Shown: one piece after another, positions 43,094 through 51,261 of the stretch
Numbering within the stretch: the stretch's first letter is position 1
Layout: every line of letters begins with the position of its first letter
From: Caballeronia cordobensis
GTDB lineage: Bacteria; Pseudomonadota; Gammaproteobacteria; Burkholderiales; Burkholderiaceae
DNA: 64,000 nt
Assembly: GCF_001544575.2 (NCBI RefSeq)
Contig: NZ_FCNY02000008.1
Span: 124,001-188,000, forward strand
Reading direction: 5' to 3'
Notes under the pieces: generated by a model
Databases searched by the model: none
Seen by the model: the letters and a program-made list of their open reading frames with translations, nothing else
Told to the model about the DNA's origin: nothing
Translations under genes and position numbers: made by a program

Positions 43094-44032
43094 TCAGTCT
43101 TTGATAACGACGCCGGCTTCGGTGTTATGGATGAAGTCGTCGGGGACCGGCGGGCCCCAGAGATAGAGCGAGTCCTCCGGCGCGAAGTCACCGGCGGGCC
43201 ACGTGCGGCCAGCGGACACGAAATCGATGTCGGCGGAGTACTCGCAGAACGAGCCCCACGGGTCTTGCACGTAGTGGAAGTAGTTCGAGCCCAGCACGTG
43301 TCTGCCTGTGCCCCAGCCCTTCGTGAAACCGGCGGCGGCCATCTGCGACGCGCCCTGGCCCACGAGATTCACGTTATCGACGTCCCACGCCGCGTGATGC
43401 CAGCCGCGCGCGCTGCTCTTGGCGAACGCGACCAGATGATGGTCGCTGCCATGCGGCGCGTGCGTGAACGCAATGATGTCGAGCGACTTGTCCGACAGAC
43501 GCAGGCCGAGCGCCTTGCCGTAGAAGTCGAGCGCGCTGAGGACGTCAGGCGAGAACAGCAGCACGTGAGAAAGACGACGCGGACGCACGGTCATCGCTTC
43601 CGAACGCATGTGCGCGCCGCGCTCATTCGCGCTGCTCGAAGCGACGACGCACGGTGCCTTATCGAATGGCGTCGTCTTCGGGCCGATCCTGACCTGGATC
43701 AGGTTGCCGTCCGGATCGTGGAACCAGAAGCCTTCGTCGGGCGATGCAACCCGCTTCGCACCCGCCGCCACCGCCTGATTGCGGATCGCTGCGAAGTCCT
43801 CTTCGAAACAGTTGAAGCTGAGATACGCGAGTGACTTTCCAGATGCGGGAAGGATGCGCGCCCAGCGATGACCATCGGTTGCGCGCAGTTCGAGTTCCGA
43901 GGCTGTCGCCGCCACATCGAGACCGAACGCGCGGAAGAAACGCTCGGCATCGGCGAGCGAGGGAACGTTGAGCGCAAAGTGATCGATCGAGTGAACACTC
44001 GCGCATGCAAATGCTACGGCAGGGCCGCTCAT
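43094..44032 (-). CDS. Type I extradiol ring-cleavage dioxygenase
   Basis: A two-domain vicinal oxygen chelate protein, 312 aa, that cleaves a catechol next to the hydroxyls. In the C-terminal domain the Fe(II) ligands are visible: His in RRLSHVLLFS, His in GWHHAAWDV, and Glu in SFCEYSADIDF. The N-terminal domain is a degenerate copy (SIDHFALNVPSL). ATG 44032 has GGAG upstream. Together with the hydroxylase and the FAH-family hydrolase it forms a meta-cleavage route. Confidence 0.86.
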   Translation of the reverse strand: MSGPAVAFACASVHSIDHFALNVPSLADAERFFRAFGLDVAATASELELRATDGHRWARILPASGKSLAYLSFNCFEEDFAAIRNQAVAAGAKRVASPDEGFWFHDPDGNLIQVRIGPKTTPFDKAPCVVASSSANERGAHMRSEAMTVRPRRLSHVLLFSPDVLSALDFYGKALGLRLSDKSLDIIAFTHAPHGSDHHLVAFAKSSARGWHHAAWDVDNVNLVGQGASQMAAAGFTKGWGTGRHVLGSNYFHYVQDPWGSFCEYSADIDFVSAGRTWPAGDFAPEDSLYLWGPPVPDDFIHNTEAGVVIKD

Positions 44033-44090
44033 GACCGTGTCTCCATGTTCGGTGAGCGCCGGCTCTGCGGCCGGCTTCGTGCATAGGGAA

Positions 44091-44939
44091 TCAGCGCGCT
44101 GCTTCGTCGGCGATGACATTGCGCAGGGTGCCGATCTTCTCGACCGACACTTCGCATACGTCGCCTGCTTTCATCAGCAGCCGCGGCGTGCGAGCCCAGC
44201 CAATGCCCGATGGCGTGCCGGTTACGATCACGTCGCCCGGTTCGAGGGTGATGGCTTCGCTGATCACGCTGATGAGCGTCGCGACGTCGAAGACCATGTC
44301 GCTGGTGCTCGCCGACTGAACCACTTCGCCGTTCACGCGCGTTTCCAGCAGCAGGCCTTTCGCGCCCGCGGGCAGTTCGTCGGCGGTCACGAGGTCGGGA
44401 CCGAATGCGCCGGTGCCATCGAAATTCTTGCCGACGGTCCACTGCGGCGTCTTGAACTGATATTCGCGCACGGAGCCGTCGTTGAAGAGGGCGTAGCCCG
44501 CGACGTGCGAGAGCGCGTCTTCCTTGGCGATGTGGCGGCCGCCCGTGCCCAGCACGACCGCGACCTCGCCTTCGTAATCGAGCCCTTCGCAATCGGCTAC
44601 GCCCGGACGGATCATCGGCTGCTCGTGCGCGATGAGACTGGTGTTGACGCGCAGGAAAAGCGTCGGGTAATCGGGTTGTTCGTACTTGCTTTCTTTCGTG
44701 TGGTCGGCGTAGTTCAGACCCACGCACACGATCTTCGGCGGCTTTTGCAGCGGCGGAAGGAACTTCAGGCCAGCGGCAGGCACTTTGTCTTCCGTCGCGT
44801 GGGTCTTCGTGTACTCATCGAGACGCACGCCGCGAGCGAGGAGCGACTCCAGCGGCTCGTCGCCGATGACGCGCACGTGATCTCCATCGCGAACGCCGAG
44901 GGTTGCCTTGCCATTCATTTCGAAACTGACGAACCGCAT
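44091..44939 (-). CDS. Fumarylacetoacetate hydrolase family protein
   Basis: A 282-aa FAH-fold enzyme. It has VGLNYADHTKESKYEQPDYPTLFLR, the metal-binding LDYEGEVAVVLG (Glu pair), and TGTPSGIGWARTP. Relatives include acylpyruvate hydrolases and 2-oxopent-4-enoate hydratases, i.e. lower steps of ring-cleavage pathways. AGGAGG precedes the ATG. It is the first gene of the operon, next to the TetR operators. Confidence 0.88.
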   Translation of the reverse strand: MRFVSFEMNGKATLGVRDGDHVRVIGDEPLESLLARGVRLDEYTKTHATEDKVPAAGLKFLPPLQKPPKIVCVGLNYADHTKESKYEQPDYPTLFLRVNTSLIAHEQPMIRPGVADCEGLDYEGEVAVVLGTGGRHIAKEDALSHVAGYALFNDGSVREYQFKTPQWTVGKNFDGTGAFGPDLVTADELPAGAKGLLLETRVNGEVVQSASTSDMVFDVATLISVISEAITLEPGDVIVTGTPSGIGWARTPRLLMKAGDVCEVSVEKIGTLRNVIADEAAR

Positions 44940-44992
44940 ATTGCCTCCTGTTCACCCGAGGCAAGCCGCCTCAGGGTTGAGTGATTCTCGAA

Positions 44993-45010
44993 TTGACGAA
45001 TTTGTCATTT
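44993..45010. promoter_or_regulatory. TetR operator 1 overlapping the tetR -35
   Basis: TTGACGAATTTGTCATTT contains TGAC-N6-GTCA. It matches the reverse complement of the element at 45024-45041 in 16 of 18 positions. Its TTGACG doubles as a -35 for the plus-strand gene with TCTAAG (45016-45021) 17 bp on. Confidence 0.68.
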
Positions 45011-45023
45011 CCAATTCTAAGAA

Positions 45024-45041
45024 AAATGACAATATCGTCAA
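45024..45041. promoter_or_regulatory. TetR operator 2 overlapping the operon -35
   Basis: AAATGACAATATCGTCAA, again TGAC-N6-GTCA, is centred 33 bp from operator 1 (about three helical turns). Read on the minus strand, TTGACG here pairs with TAGAAT (45019-45014) after 16 bp to form the FAH operon promoter. A bound TetR dimer would cover both divergent -35 elements. Confidence 0.68.
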
Positions 45042-45113
45042 CATGAATCGAGCTAGGACAAACCCGCAGGCGGCACGCGCTGCTAAAATCAAGCCAGATC
45101 AAAGGGATAGTCA

Positions 45114-45833
45114 ATGGAAGCGACAGATTCGATCGAGAATCATCGAACCCGCGTGGGCGCATTGCGACGCGAGAAGACGCGCATTCGCCTGATCGAAAGC
45201 GCGCTGGGCGTTTTTGCGGAGAAGGGCGCGGACGCGCCGACGATCGATGATTTCATCGCCGCGGCGGGTGTGGCGCGCGGGACGTTCTACAACTACTTCC
45301 GCACGACGGCGGAACTGCTGTCGGCGGTGGCCGGCGAAAGCAGCGACGAAGTGCTCGCGGTCATCGATCCACTCGTGCGTGCAATCGACGACCCTGCGCA
45401 GCGCGTGGTGGTGGGTTCGCGCCTCTACATGGGCATGGCCGCACGCTATCCGCTGTGGGGCGCGTTCATCACGCGGGTAGGCACGAAACGGGGGTCGCGA
45501 GGCCGCTTGCTCGACGAGTACCTTATCCGGGATCTGCAGATGGGCCTGGATGCGGGCCGATTCGACGTGGCGGACGTGGTCGTCGCGCGCGATATTGCGC
45601 TTGGCTCGATCATGTACGGCATCGACACGCTGTTATCTGGCGACGCGCCGGTCGATTATGCCGAGCAGGCGATGTTCGCGCTCATGCGCGCCTTCGGAAT
45701 CGGATCGCGGGAAGCACGCAAACTTGCCTATGCGCCAATTGCCGAGCCGCCGGCGCCGCGCGGCGCCATCTTTGAACGCGTCGATGCGTTGTCAGGCGAA
45801 CACGGCGGGCTGAATCGTGACGCGGCGAGTTAG
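45114..45833 (+). CDS. TetR family repressor of the aromatic operon
   Basis: A 239-aa regulator. The N-terminal HTH is clear: LIESALGVFAEKGADAPTIDDFIAAAGVARGTFYNYFRTTAELL (about 27-70). The rest is an all-helical ligand domain. It is divergent from the FAH-dioxygenase-hydroxylase-porin-MFS operon, with two operators between. The inducer is expected to be a pathway phenolic acid or ring-cleavage product (inference). Confidence 0.9.
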   Translation: MEATDSIENHRTRVGALRREKTRIRLIESALGVFAEKGADAPTIDDFIAAAGVARGTFYNYFRTTAELLSAVAGESSDEVLAVIDPLVRAIDDPAQRVVVGSRLYMGMAARYPLWGAFITRVGTKRGSRGRLLDEYLIRDLQMGLDAGRFDVADVVVARDIALGSIMYGIDTLLSGDAPVDYAEQAMFALMRAFGIGSREARKLAYAPIAEPPAPRGAIFERVDALSGEHGGLNRDAAS

Positions 45834-45868
45834 GTTGCAGGAAGGGAATCGCGTTGCCTCGGCGCGTC

Positions 45869-46324
45869 TCACTCGCCGCCCCGCACCGATTGAATGAGAT
45901 TGTCGCGCAACGTGACGATGGTCTTTTGCAGCTTCGCGAACTCGTCCGGCGCGAGCGCGGTCGCATCGGTGAGGTCCATCTTCAGGCATTTTTCGCGCAA
46001 GCGCCGGCCGCTTTTCGTCAGGCTGATCAACACCTGGCGCTCGTCGCCGGGGTCGCGTCGCCGTTCGACATAGCCCATCGCCTCCAGCTTCTTCAGCATC
46101 GGCGTGAGCGTGTTCGATTCGAGAAACATCTTCTCGCCCAATCCGCCGACGGTCTGATTGTCCTGCTCCCACAGCGCGACGATCGCGATGTATTGCGGAT
46201 ACGTGAGCCCGAGTTCATCGAGCATCGGCTTGTAGGCCTTGCCAAACGCCAGATTCGTCGAATAGACGGCGAAGCATAGAAAGTCGGAGAGGGGCAGGGG
46301 GGCGGGCGGGATAGCGGTTTTCAT
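45869..46324 (-). CDS. ohrR: OhrR, organic hydroperoxide-sensing MarR repressor
   Basis: A 151-aa MarR-type redox sensor. The opening LSDFLCFAVYSTNLAFGKAYKPMLDELGLTYPQYIAIVALWE holds the peroxidatic Cys17. A second Cys at 113 fits the two-Cys OhrR type. Oxidation of Cys17 by organic peroxides releases DNA and derepresses ohr. Palindromes ATCGCATACGAT and ATCGCATGCGAT occur upstream of both this gene and ohr. It is convergent with tetR. Confidence 0.92.
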   Translation of the reverse strand: MKTAIPPAPLPLSDFLCFAVYSTNLAFGKAYKPMLDELGLTYPQYIAIVALWEQDNQTVGGLGEKMFLESNTLTPMLKKLEAMGYVERRRDPGDERQVLISLTKSGRRLREKCLKMDLTDATALAPDEFAKLQKTIVTLRDNLIQSVRGGE

Positions 46325-46372
46325 TGATGACCTCGGTCGGCACGAGACGCATTGTGCGTAAATGAAATACTT

Positions 46373-46399
46373 ATCGCATACGATTATATCGCAAAAGAT
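46373..46399. promoter_or_regulatory. OhrR operator upstream of ohrR
   Basis: ATCGCATACGAT (46373-46384) is followed 3 bp later by ATCGCAAAAGAT (46388-46399). It is the same element that precedes ohr, here placed for autoregulation, 49 bp before the ohrR ATG. Confidence 0.6.
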
Positions 46400-46430
46400 T
46401 CGATCAGGCTTGGGCCCGATCGATGGAGCG

Positions 46431-46471
46431 CCACTGGGCCATCGCGACCGACATGCACGATGGCCCAGTGG
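46431..46471 (-). terminator. Strong hairpin downstream of the small secreted-protein gene
   Basis: A perfect 14-bp stem (CCACTGGGCCATCG at 46431-46444 with its complement at 46458-46471) encloses a 13-nt loop. It lies 17 bp past the stop of the 46488-46757 gene. No U-tract follows on the minus strand, so it is a terminator candidate or an mRNA 3'-protecting hairpin. Confidence 0.5.
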
Positions 46472-46487
46472 TGACCAGGGTCACGCG

Positions 46488-46757
46488 TCAGTGGTGCGTA
46501 TAGAGCGAGTCGTTCGTTACCGAAGTGGCGCGCATGCCCGCCTCAGAGCGGCCTTGGCTCGCGCCGCCATATTCGGTGGTCGAGCCGGCGGCGTCGCGCC
46601 CGGCGGCCAGCGTCTGTGCGCTCGGACCGCTTTGCGACGCCGGCGCGCCGACCGTTCCCCGGTAGCCGGGGGACGGACCATAGCCGCTCGCGAATGCGGG
46701 GGCGGTCACGAGCGCCGAAGCGGTGAGGAACAATGCAGCGATGGAATTGCGTTTCAT
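46488..46757 (-). CDS. Small secreted protein, unknown function
   Basis: An 89-aa protein. A signal peptide (1-23, ending AFA) leads to a short Gly/Ser/Ala-rich mature part with SGYGPSPGYRGTVGAPASQSGP. It has no Cys and no fold I recognise; it resembles the short burkholderial DUF4148-like exported proteins only in style. It lies between ohr and ohrR on the same strand, 45 bp after ohr, so it may share the ohr transcript. Confidence 0.6.
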   Translation of the reverse strand: MKRNSIAALFLTASALVTAPAFASGYGPSPGYRGTVGAPASQSGPSAQTLAAGRDAAGSTTEYGGASQGRSEAGMRATSVTNDSLYTHH

Positions 46758-46802
46758 GAGCGATCTCGGCAAATCAGGTTAGAGAGAGGATGGGTTGCGA
46801 TT

Positions 46803-47249
46803 TCACGCCGTGACGACGTTCATCTCGACTTCAATGTTTCCGTGCACGGCTTTCGAGTACGGGCAGATCTGATGTGCGGCCCGCGCGATCGCCTCGGCCA
46901 CTTCCTGATCGATGCCGGGGATGCGCACGGTGAAATGTGCGCCGAGGAACCAGGCGGCGCCCGTTTGACCAATGTTGACCTGGATATCGACGGAATGATC
47001 CTCGGGCAGCGTGACCTTCTTTAGCGACGCGGCGATACCGAGCGCAGCGATATAACAGGCCGACCACGCGCCGGCGAACAGCTGTTCGGCAGTCGGATGC
47101 GGCTCGGCCGCGATGAAGTCGTACGCCTGGCCGCCGGGCGCCGAGAGCTTCAGATCCACGACACCGTGCTCGCCGCGCTGAAGGGCGGGGTCGCGATTGA
47201 TGGTGGTGTGGGTCTTGCCAGAGAAGAGGACTTTTTCGATCTTTGCCAT
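46803..47249 (-). CDS. ohr: Ohr, organic hydroperoxide resistance protein
   Basis: A 148-aa thiol peroxidase of the Ohr/OsmC family that reduces organic hydroperoxides with lipoylated partners. Peroxidatic Cys65 (WSACYIAAL), resolving Cys129 (QICPYSKAVHGN), and catalytic Arg19 and Glu55 are all present. OhrR-type palindromes lie upstream at 47284 and 47355. A typical OhrR target gene. Confidence 0.95.
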   Translation of the reverse strand: MAKIEKVLFSGKTHTTINRDPALQRGEHGVVDLKLSAPGGQAYDFIAAEPHPTAEQLFAGAWSACYIAALGIAASLKKVTLPEDHSVDIQVNIGQTGAAWFLGAHFTVRIPGIDQEVAEAIARAAHQICPYSKAVHGNIEVEMNVVTA

Positions 47250-47283
47250 GGTGGATTCCAGGTTGGGTGCGAGTGATGTTTAT

Positions 47284-47308
47284 ATCGCATGCGATGTAAT
47301 CGCATGCG
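47284..47308. promoter_or_regulatory. OhrR operator upstream of ohr
   Basis: ATCGCATGCGAT (47284-47295), a perfect 12-bp palindrome, is followed by AATCGCATGCG (47298-47308). Together they repeat the arrangement found upstream of ohrR. They start 35 bp before the ohr ATG. Confidence 0.62.
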
Positions 47309-47354
47309 TCGCAGAATGCACGATCTCAAAAGCGATGTCAAGCGTATGAGATTA

Positions 47355-47368
47355 AATCGTATGCGATT
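47355..47368. promoter_or_regulatory. Additional OhrR-like palindrome
   Basis: AATCGTATGCGATT, one mismatch in the arms, lies 106 bp upstream of the ohr ATG. It may be a secondary site or serve the promoter of the following gene. Confidence 0.4.
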
Positions 47369-47462
47369 CTTTGTGGGGCGCAAAGCCGTGTTGAGTCGCC
47401 GTTATACGCCGCTAACGCTGAATCCACCTCGTCCAGCCCCGACATTGCAACGCCGCAGAACT

Positions 47463-47484
47463 GTGTAACACTACTGTCATAATT
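47463..47484 (+). promoter_or_regulatory. Candidate PhoB box before the Na/Pi cotransporter gene
   Basis: GTGTAAC-ACTA-CTGTCAT-AATT shows the 11-nt direct repeat of Pho boxes. The second half-site matches CTGTCAT exactly; the first matches 4 of 7. It lies 24 bp upstream of the GTG start of a phosphate transporter gene, which fits. Confidence 0.45.
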
Positions 47485-47507
47485 CGAAGATACGAAATGG
47501 ATCGGCC

Positions 47508-49175
47508 GTGCTAATTCTGCTCAATCTCTTATCTGGCGTCGCGCTGTTGGTGTGGGGTTCACATATTGTCCGTACCGGCATTCTCCGGGTGCTCGGCGCC
47601 GATCTTCGCGCGATTCTGGGGCGCAGCACCGGCAGCAAGATGCGAGCATTTCTGGCGGGTATCGGCGTCACGAGCCTCGTACAGAGCAGTAATGCCACTG
47701 CGGTGATCATCACGTCGTTCGCCGCGCAAGGCCTGGTGCCGCTGGCGGCCGGACTGACGGTCATGCTCGGCGCGGATGTCGGAACTGCGCTGATGGCGCG
47801 CGTGCTCACGCTCGATCTGTCATGGCTTTCGCCGATTCTGATTCTGTTCGGCGTCCCGCTTTTTCTGACCCGCAAGCAGACGCGAGCGGGGCAGGTAGGG
47901 CGCACGATTATCGGCCTCGGACTGATTTTGCTGGCGCTGCACCTCATCGTCGAAGCCGCACAACCGATGACGCAGGGTGCGGGCGTGCGCGTGATGTTCG
48001 GCGCCCTCACAGGCGACACCATGCTCGACGCGCTGGTGGGCGCCGGCTTCGCCATGCTCTCGTACTCGAGCCTCGCCGCCGTCCTGCTGACGGCGACACT
48101 GGCTTCATCAGGCGTGATCTCGCTGAAGGTCGCCTTGTGCCTGGTCGTTGGCGCGAATCTCGGCAGCGGGCTCCTCGCCCTGCTCAATGCCTTTCCGCAG
48201 AACGCGGCCGCACGGCGGCTCTCCGCGGGCAGCTTTGCGTTCAAGCTGGCGGGCGCGATCGTCATCCTGCCGTTTGCGTCGCTGCTCGCACGCGGATTGC
48301 CGGTTCTGATCACCAATCCACGCGAGGCGGTGGTGGGCTTTCATGTGATCTACAACCTCGTGCGCTGCTGTGCTTGCCTCGCGCTCGTCGACCGTGTCGC
48401 TGCGATCAGCCGACGCGTGCTGCCCGATCGTGCCGTCGCGACGGGCGAACTGCGTCCGCTCTACCTCGATCCCGCCGGACTCGTGACGCCGAGTCTGGCA
48501 CTGGCGAACGCGTCACGGGAGGTGCTGCGCATCGGCGACATCGTACGGGTCATGCTCGACAACGTGTCGGATCTTCTGCGACGCAACGATCTCGCTGTCG
48601 CTCGCGAGACGATGCGCATGGACGACGACGTCGACCAGCTCTATGCCGAAGTCAAAAGCTATCTGACGCTGATCTCCCGCGAACAACTCGACCAGGCGGA
48701 AAGCCGTCGCTGGACCGACATCATTTCGTTGACGATCAATCTCGAACATGCCGGAGACATCATCGAGCGAATCGTGAGTGACATCGAAGAGAAGAAGATC
48801 TCCCAGCGCCTGGCGTTTTCCGAGCAAGGCCTCGGCGAGCTCGATGATCTGCACGCGCGCCTCGTCAGCAATCTGCGTCTTGGACTGTCCGTGTTCCTCA
48901 ACAACGATCTGCGGTGCGCGGAGCAGTTGCTGGCGGAAAAGGAGCGTTTTCGCGATCTGGAGCGGGCGTACTCCCACAAGCATCTCGATCGCCTCGCGGG
49001 GCAGTCCATGAGAAGCATGGAAACCAGCGCGCTGCATCTCGACCTTATCGGCAACATGAAGCGCCTGAACTCGCTCTTCTGCTCGACGGCCTATCCGGTG
49101 CTCGATGCGGCGGGCGCGCTGCATGACACACGCTTGCGCAAGCGTTCGCTCGACACGCTGCACGTCAAGGAGTGA
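47508..49175 (+). CDS. Na/Pi cotransporter family protein with PhoU-like C-terminus
   Basis: A 555-aa inner-membrane protein. The first about 300 residues hold the two inverted Na/Pi (NptA) repeats, each with a QSSNATAVI or LSYSSLAAVLL type motif (GVTSLVQSSNATAVIITSFA). The last about 200 residues form a helical PhoU-like domain. It takes up or exports phosphate with Na+. Start GTG 47508 gives MLILLNLLSGVALLVWGSH, the usual family N-terminus. Confidence 0.88.
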   Translation: MLILLNLLSGVALLVWGSHIVRTGILRVLGADLRAILGRSTGSKMRAFLAGIGVTSLVQSSNATAVIITSFAAQGLVPLAAGLTVMLGADVGTALMARVLTLDLSWLSPILILFGVPLFLTRKQTRAGQVGRTIIGLGLILLALHLIVEAAQPMTQGAGVRVMFGALTGDTMLDALVGAGFAMLSYSSLAAVLLTATLASSGVISLKVALCLVVGANLGSGLLALLNAFPQNAAARRLSAGSFAFKLAGAIVILPFASLLARGLPVLITNPREAVVGFHVIYNLVRCCACLALVDRVAAISRRVLPDRAVATGELRPLYLDPAGLVTPSLALANASREVLRIGDIVRVMLDNVSDLLRRNDLAVARETMRMDDDVDQLYAEVKSYLTLISREQLDQAESRRWTDIISLTINLEHAGDIIERIVSDIEEKKISQRLAFSEQGLGELDDLHARLVSNLRLGLSVFLNNDLRCAEQLLAEKERFRDLERAYSHKHLDRLAGQSMRSMETSALHLDLIGNMKRLNSLFCSTAYPVLDAAGALHDTRLRKRSLDTLHVKE

Positions 49176-49181
49176 GGCCGC

Positions 49182-49961
49182 TTACGCAAGCACCAGATTG
49201 CCGACTGTCTTCTTCAGGGCCCGAAAATCCGCTGCCTCGCCCGACTTGCGGTCCGTCACCAGGACGTCGATCTCGCGCGGTGCGCAAAACGTGATGCGGC
49301 TGCGCTGGCCGATCTTGCTGTGATCGGCGAGTATGGCGACGCGGTCTGCATTCTCGACCATCGCACGCGCGATCTCGGCTTCCGCCCGATCGAAGTTGCT
49401 CGCGCCGTGCTCCTGGTCGATGCCGACGGGCGATAGCATCGCGAGATCCGCCCGATAGCGCTGAATGTCGAGCACGGTCGTTGCGCCCGTGGTGGCCGCC
49501 GCCCGGTCGCTCAGCGTGCCGCCGAGCAGGATGACCTCGTTGATGGCGCGTGCGCGTTCATGCGGTTCCGATGCGCGGCGCAAGCGGAGCGCGACGTCGA
49601 CCGAATTCGTGACGACAGTAAGGTTGGCGAGCTTCGCGAGCTGGTCGGCGAGAATGGCGGTGGTGGTGCCGGCATCGACGAATACGGTCTGAGCGTCGTG
49701 GATGATGCCGATGGCCGCCCGGGCGATGGCCATCTTCGCCCGGACGTGGGCATGCGCGCGCTCGCCAATCGGCGCCTCGTCGCCGGCGGGCACGGCACCC
49801 CCATGCACGCGCCGCAGAACGCCTGTCTCTTCCAGATCCAGCAGGTCGCGGCGCACCGTCTCGCGCGATACGCCGAGATCCGCCATGATCCGCTCGTTCG
49901 AGACCCGGCCCAGCATCGACAGGAGCGCGCAAATACGCTGATGACGGTCTTTCTGCCACAT
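49182..49961 (-). CDS. DeoR/GlpR family regulator
   Basis: A 259-aa transcription factor. The HTH RVSNERIMADLGVSRETVRRDLLDLEETGVLRRVHGGAV (about 19-57) is typical. The C-terminal sugar-phosphate-isomerase-like sensor has VDAGTTTAILADQL and ADHSKIGQ. The effector class is therefore a phosphorylated sugar or polyol. It is divergent from the ABC importer genes that it likely represses. No clear operator is recognised in the 161-bp gap. Confidence 0.9.
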   Translation of the reverse strand: MWQKDRHQRICALLSMLGRVSNERIMADLGVSRETVRRDLLDLEETGVLRRVHGGAVPAGDEAPIGERAHAHVRAKMAIARAAIGIIHDAQTVFVDAGTTTAILADQLAKLANLTVVTNSVDVALRLRRASEPHERARAINEVILLGGTLSDRAAATTGATTVLDIQRYRADLAMLSPVGIDQEHGASNFDRAEAEIARAMVENADRVAILADHSKIGQRSRITFCAPREIDVLVTDRKSGEAADFRALKKTVGNLVLA

Positions 49962-50122
49962 ATGAAATGTTCAATTGTGGGGACGCGACGCGCTTCAGCT
50001 TACATCCACCAAAACGCGGCGTTGCACTTTTTTGGCAGCTTGCAAATTTGAGGATTTGAATCTAGCCTGCACAGCAGTCGGCGGATCTCTTCAACGCACT
50101 ATCTTCCTTGTTGGGAGCAGCG

Positions 50123-51241
50123 ATGACGATGAAGCGTATCTGGACGGGCCGCGTTCTTTTGATCTGCACGGCGGCCGGACTGGCTGCGGGCGGCGTTCAC
50201 ACTGCATCGGCTGCGCCACCCGACGCGCTCGTTGCCGCCGCCAAGCAAGAAGGGCAGTTGACCACGATCGCGTTGCCCCATGACTGGTGCGGGTACGGCG
50301 CGCTGATCGACACATTCCAGAAGAAGTACGGCATCCACGTCAACGAACTCAACCCCGACGCAGGCTCGGGCGACGAGATCGAAGCGATCAAGGCGAACAA
50401 GGGAAACAAGGGGCCGCAAGCACCCGATGTGATCGATGTCGGTCTGTCGTTCGGTCCATCCGCGAAAAAGGAAGGCCTGCTGCAGCCTTACAAGGTATCG
50501 ACATGGGCTTCGATCCCGGCGTCTTCCAAGGATGCGGACGGCTACTGGTACGGTGACTATTACGGCGTGCTTGCCTTCGAAGTCAACGCGGACATGATCG
50601 ACAAGCCGCCGGCCGACTGGGGCGATCTGCTCAAACCGGAGTATCGCAATGCGGTCTCGCTCGCGGGCGACCCGCGCTCGGCGAATCAGGCCATTCAGGC
50701 TGTCTACGCGGCAGGCCTCTCGCAGAGCAAGGGCGACGCAACGAAGGCCGACCAGGCAGGCCTGAAGTTTTTCGCCGATCTGAACAAGAGCGGCAACTTC
50801 GTGCCGGTGATCGGCAAGGCGGCGTCGCTCGCGCAAGGCACGACGCCCATCATCGTGCGCTGGGACTACAACGCGCTGGCTGACCGCGACACGCTCAAGG
50901 GCAATCCAAAAGTGCAGGTGATCGTGCCGAAGACGGGCGTGGTGGCCGGTGTCTATGTGCAGGCGATCAGCGCTTACGCCCCGCATCCGAACGCCGCGAA
51001 GCTGTGGATGGAATTCCTCTATTCCGACGAAGGGCAGCTCGGCTGGCTGGCCGGTTATTGCCACCCGATGCGCTATAACGAACTCGTCGCGCAAAAGAAG
51101 GTGCCGCAGGCGTTGCTCGCGAAGCTTCCGCCCGCATCGGCTTATAGCAATGCGGTGTTTCCGACACTCGATCAGCAGAACGCCACGAAGGATGCCGTGA
51201 CCAAAGGCTGGGATCAGGTCGTTGGCGCGAATGTGAAGTAG
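50123..51241 (+). CDS. ABC transporter extracellular solute-binding protein
   Basis: Periplasmic receptor of 372 aa in the spermidine/putrescine-iron-phosphonate class. A signal peptide (ending ASA, about residue 29) leads to LVAAAKQEGQLTTIALPHDWCGYGALIDTFQKKYGI. GGGAG lies just before ATG 50123; a TTG at 50108 is an alternative. The ligand is unknown; with a DeoR regulator, a phosphate- or sugar-containing compound is one possibility. Confidence 0.88.
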   Translation: MTMKRIWTGRVLLICTAAGLAAGGVHTASAAPPDALVAAAKQEGQLTTIALPHDWCGYGALIDTFQKKYGIHVNELNPDAGSGDEIEAIKANKGNKGPQAPDVIDVGLSFGPSAKKEGLLQPYKVSTWASIPASSKDADGYWYGDYYGVLAFEVNADMIDKPPADWGDLLKPEYRNAVSLAGDPRSANQAIQAVYAAGLSQSKGDATKADQAGLKFFADLNKSGNFVPVIGKAASLAQGTTPIIVRWDYNALADRDTLKGNPKVQVIVPKTGVVAGVYVQAISAYAPHPNAAKLWMEFLYSDEGQLGWLAGYCHPMRYNELVAQKKVPQALLAKLPPASAYSNAVFPTLDQQNATKDAVTKGWDQVVGANVK

Positions 51242-51261
51242 GCACACGCGAGACCGCCGGG

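Noticed and set aside
41527..43104. Long open frame (525 codons) on the plus strand
   Set aside because: Antisense to the MhpA-like hydroxylase; no ribosome site or recognisable domain.
49962..50122. DeoR operator in the gap before the ABC importer
   Set aside because: Only loose TTGCA repeats are seen; no convincing palindrome or direct repeat.
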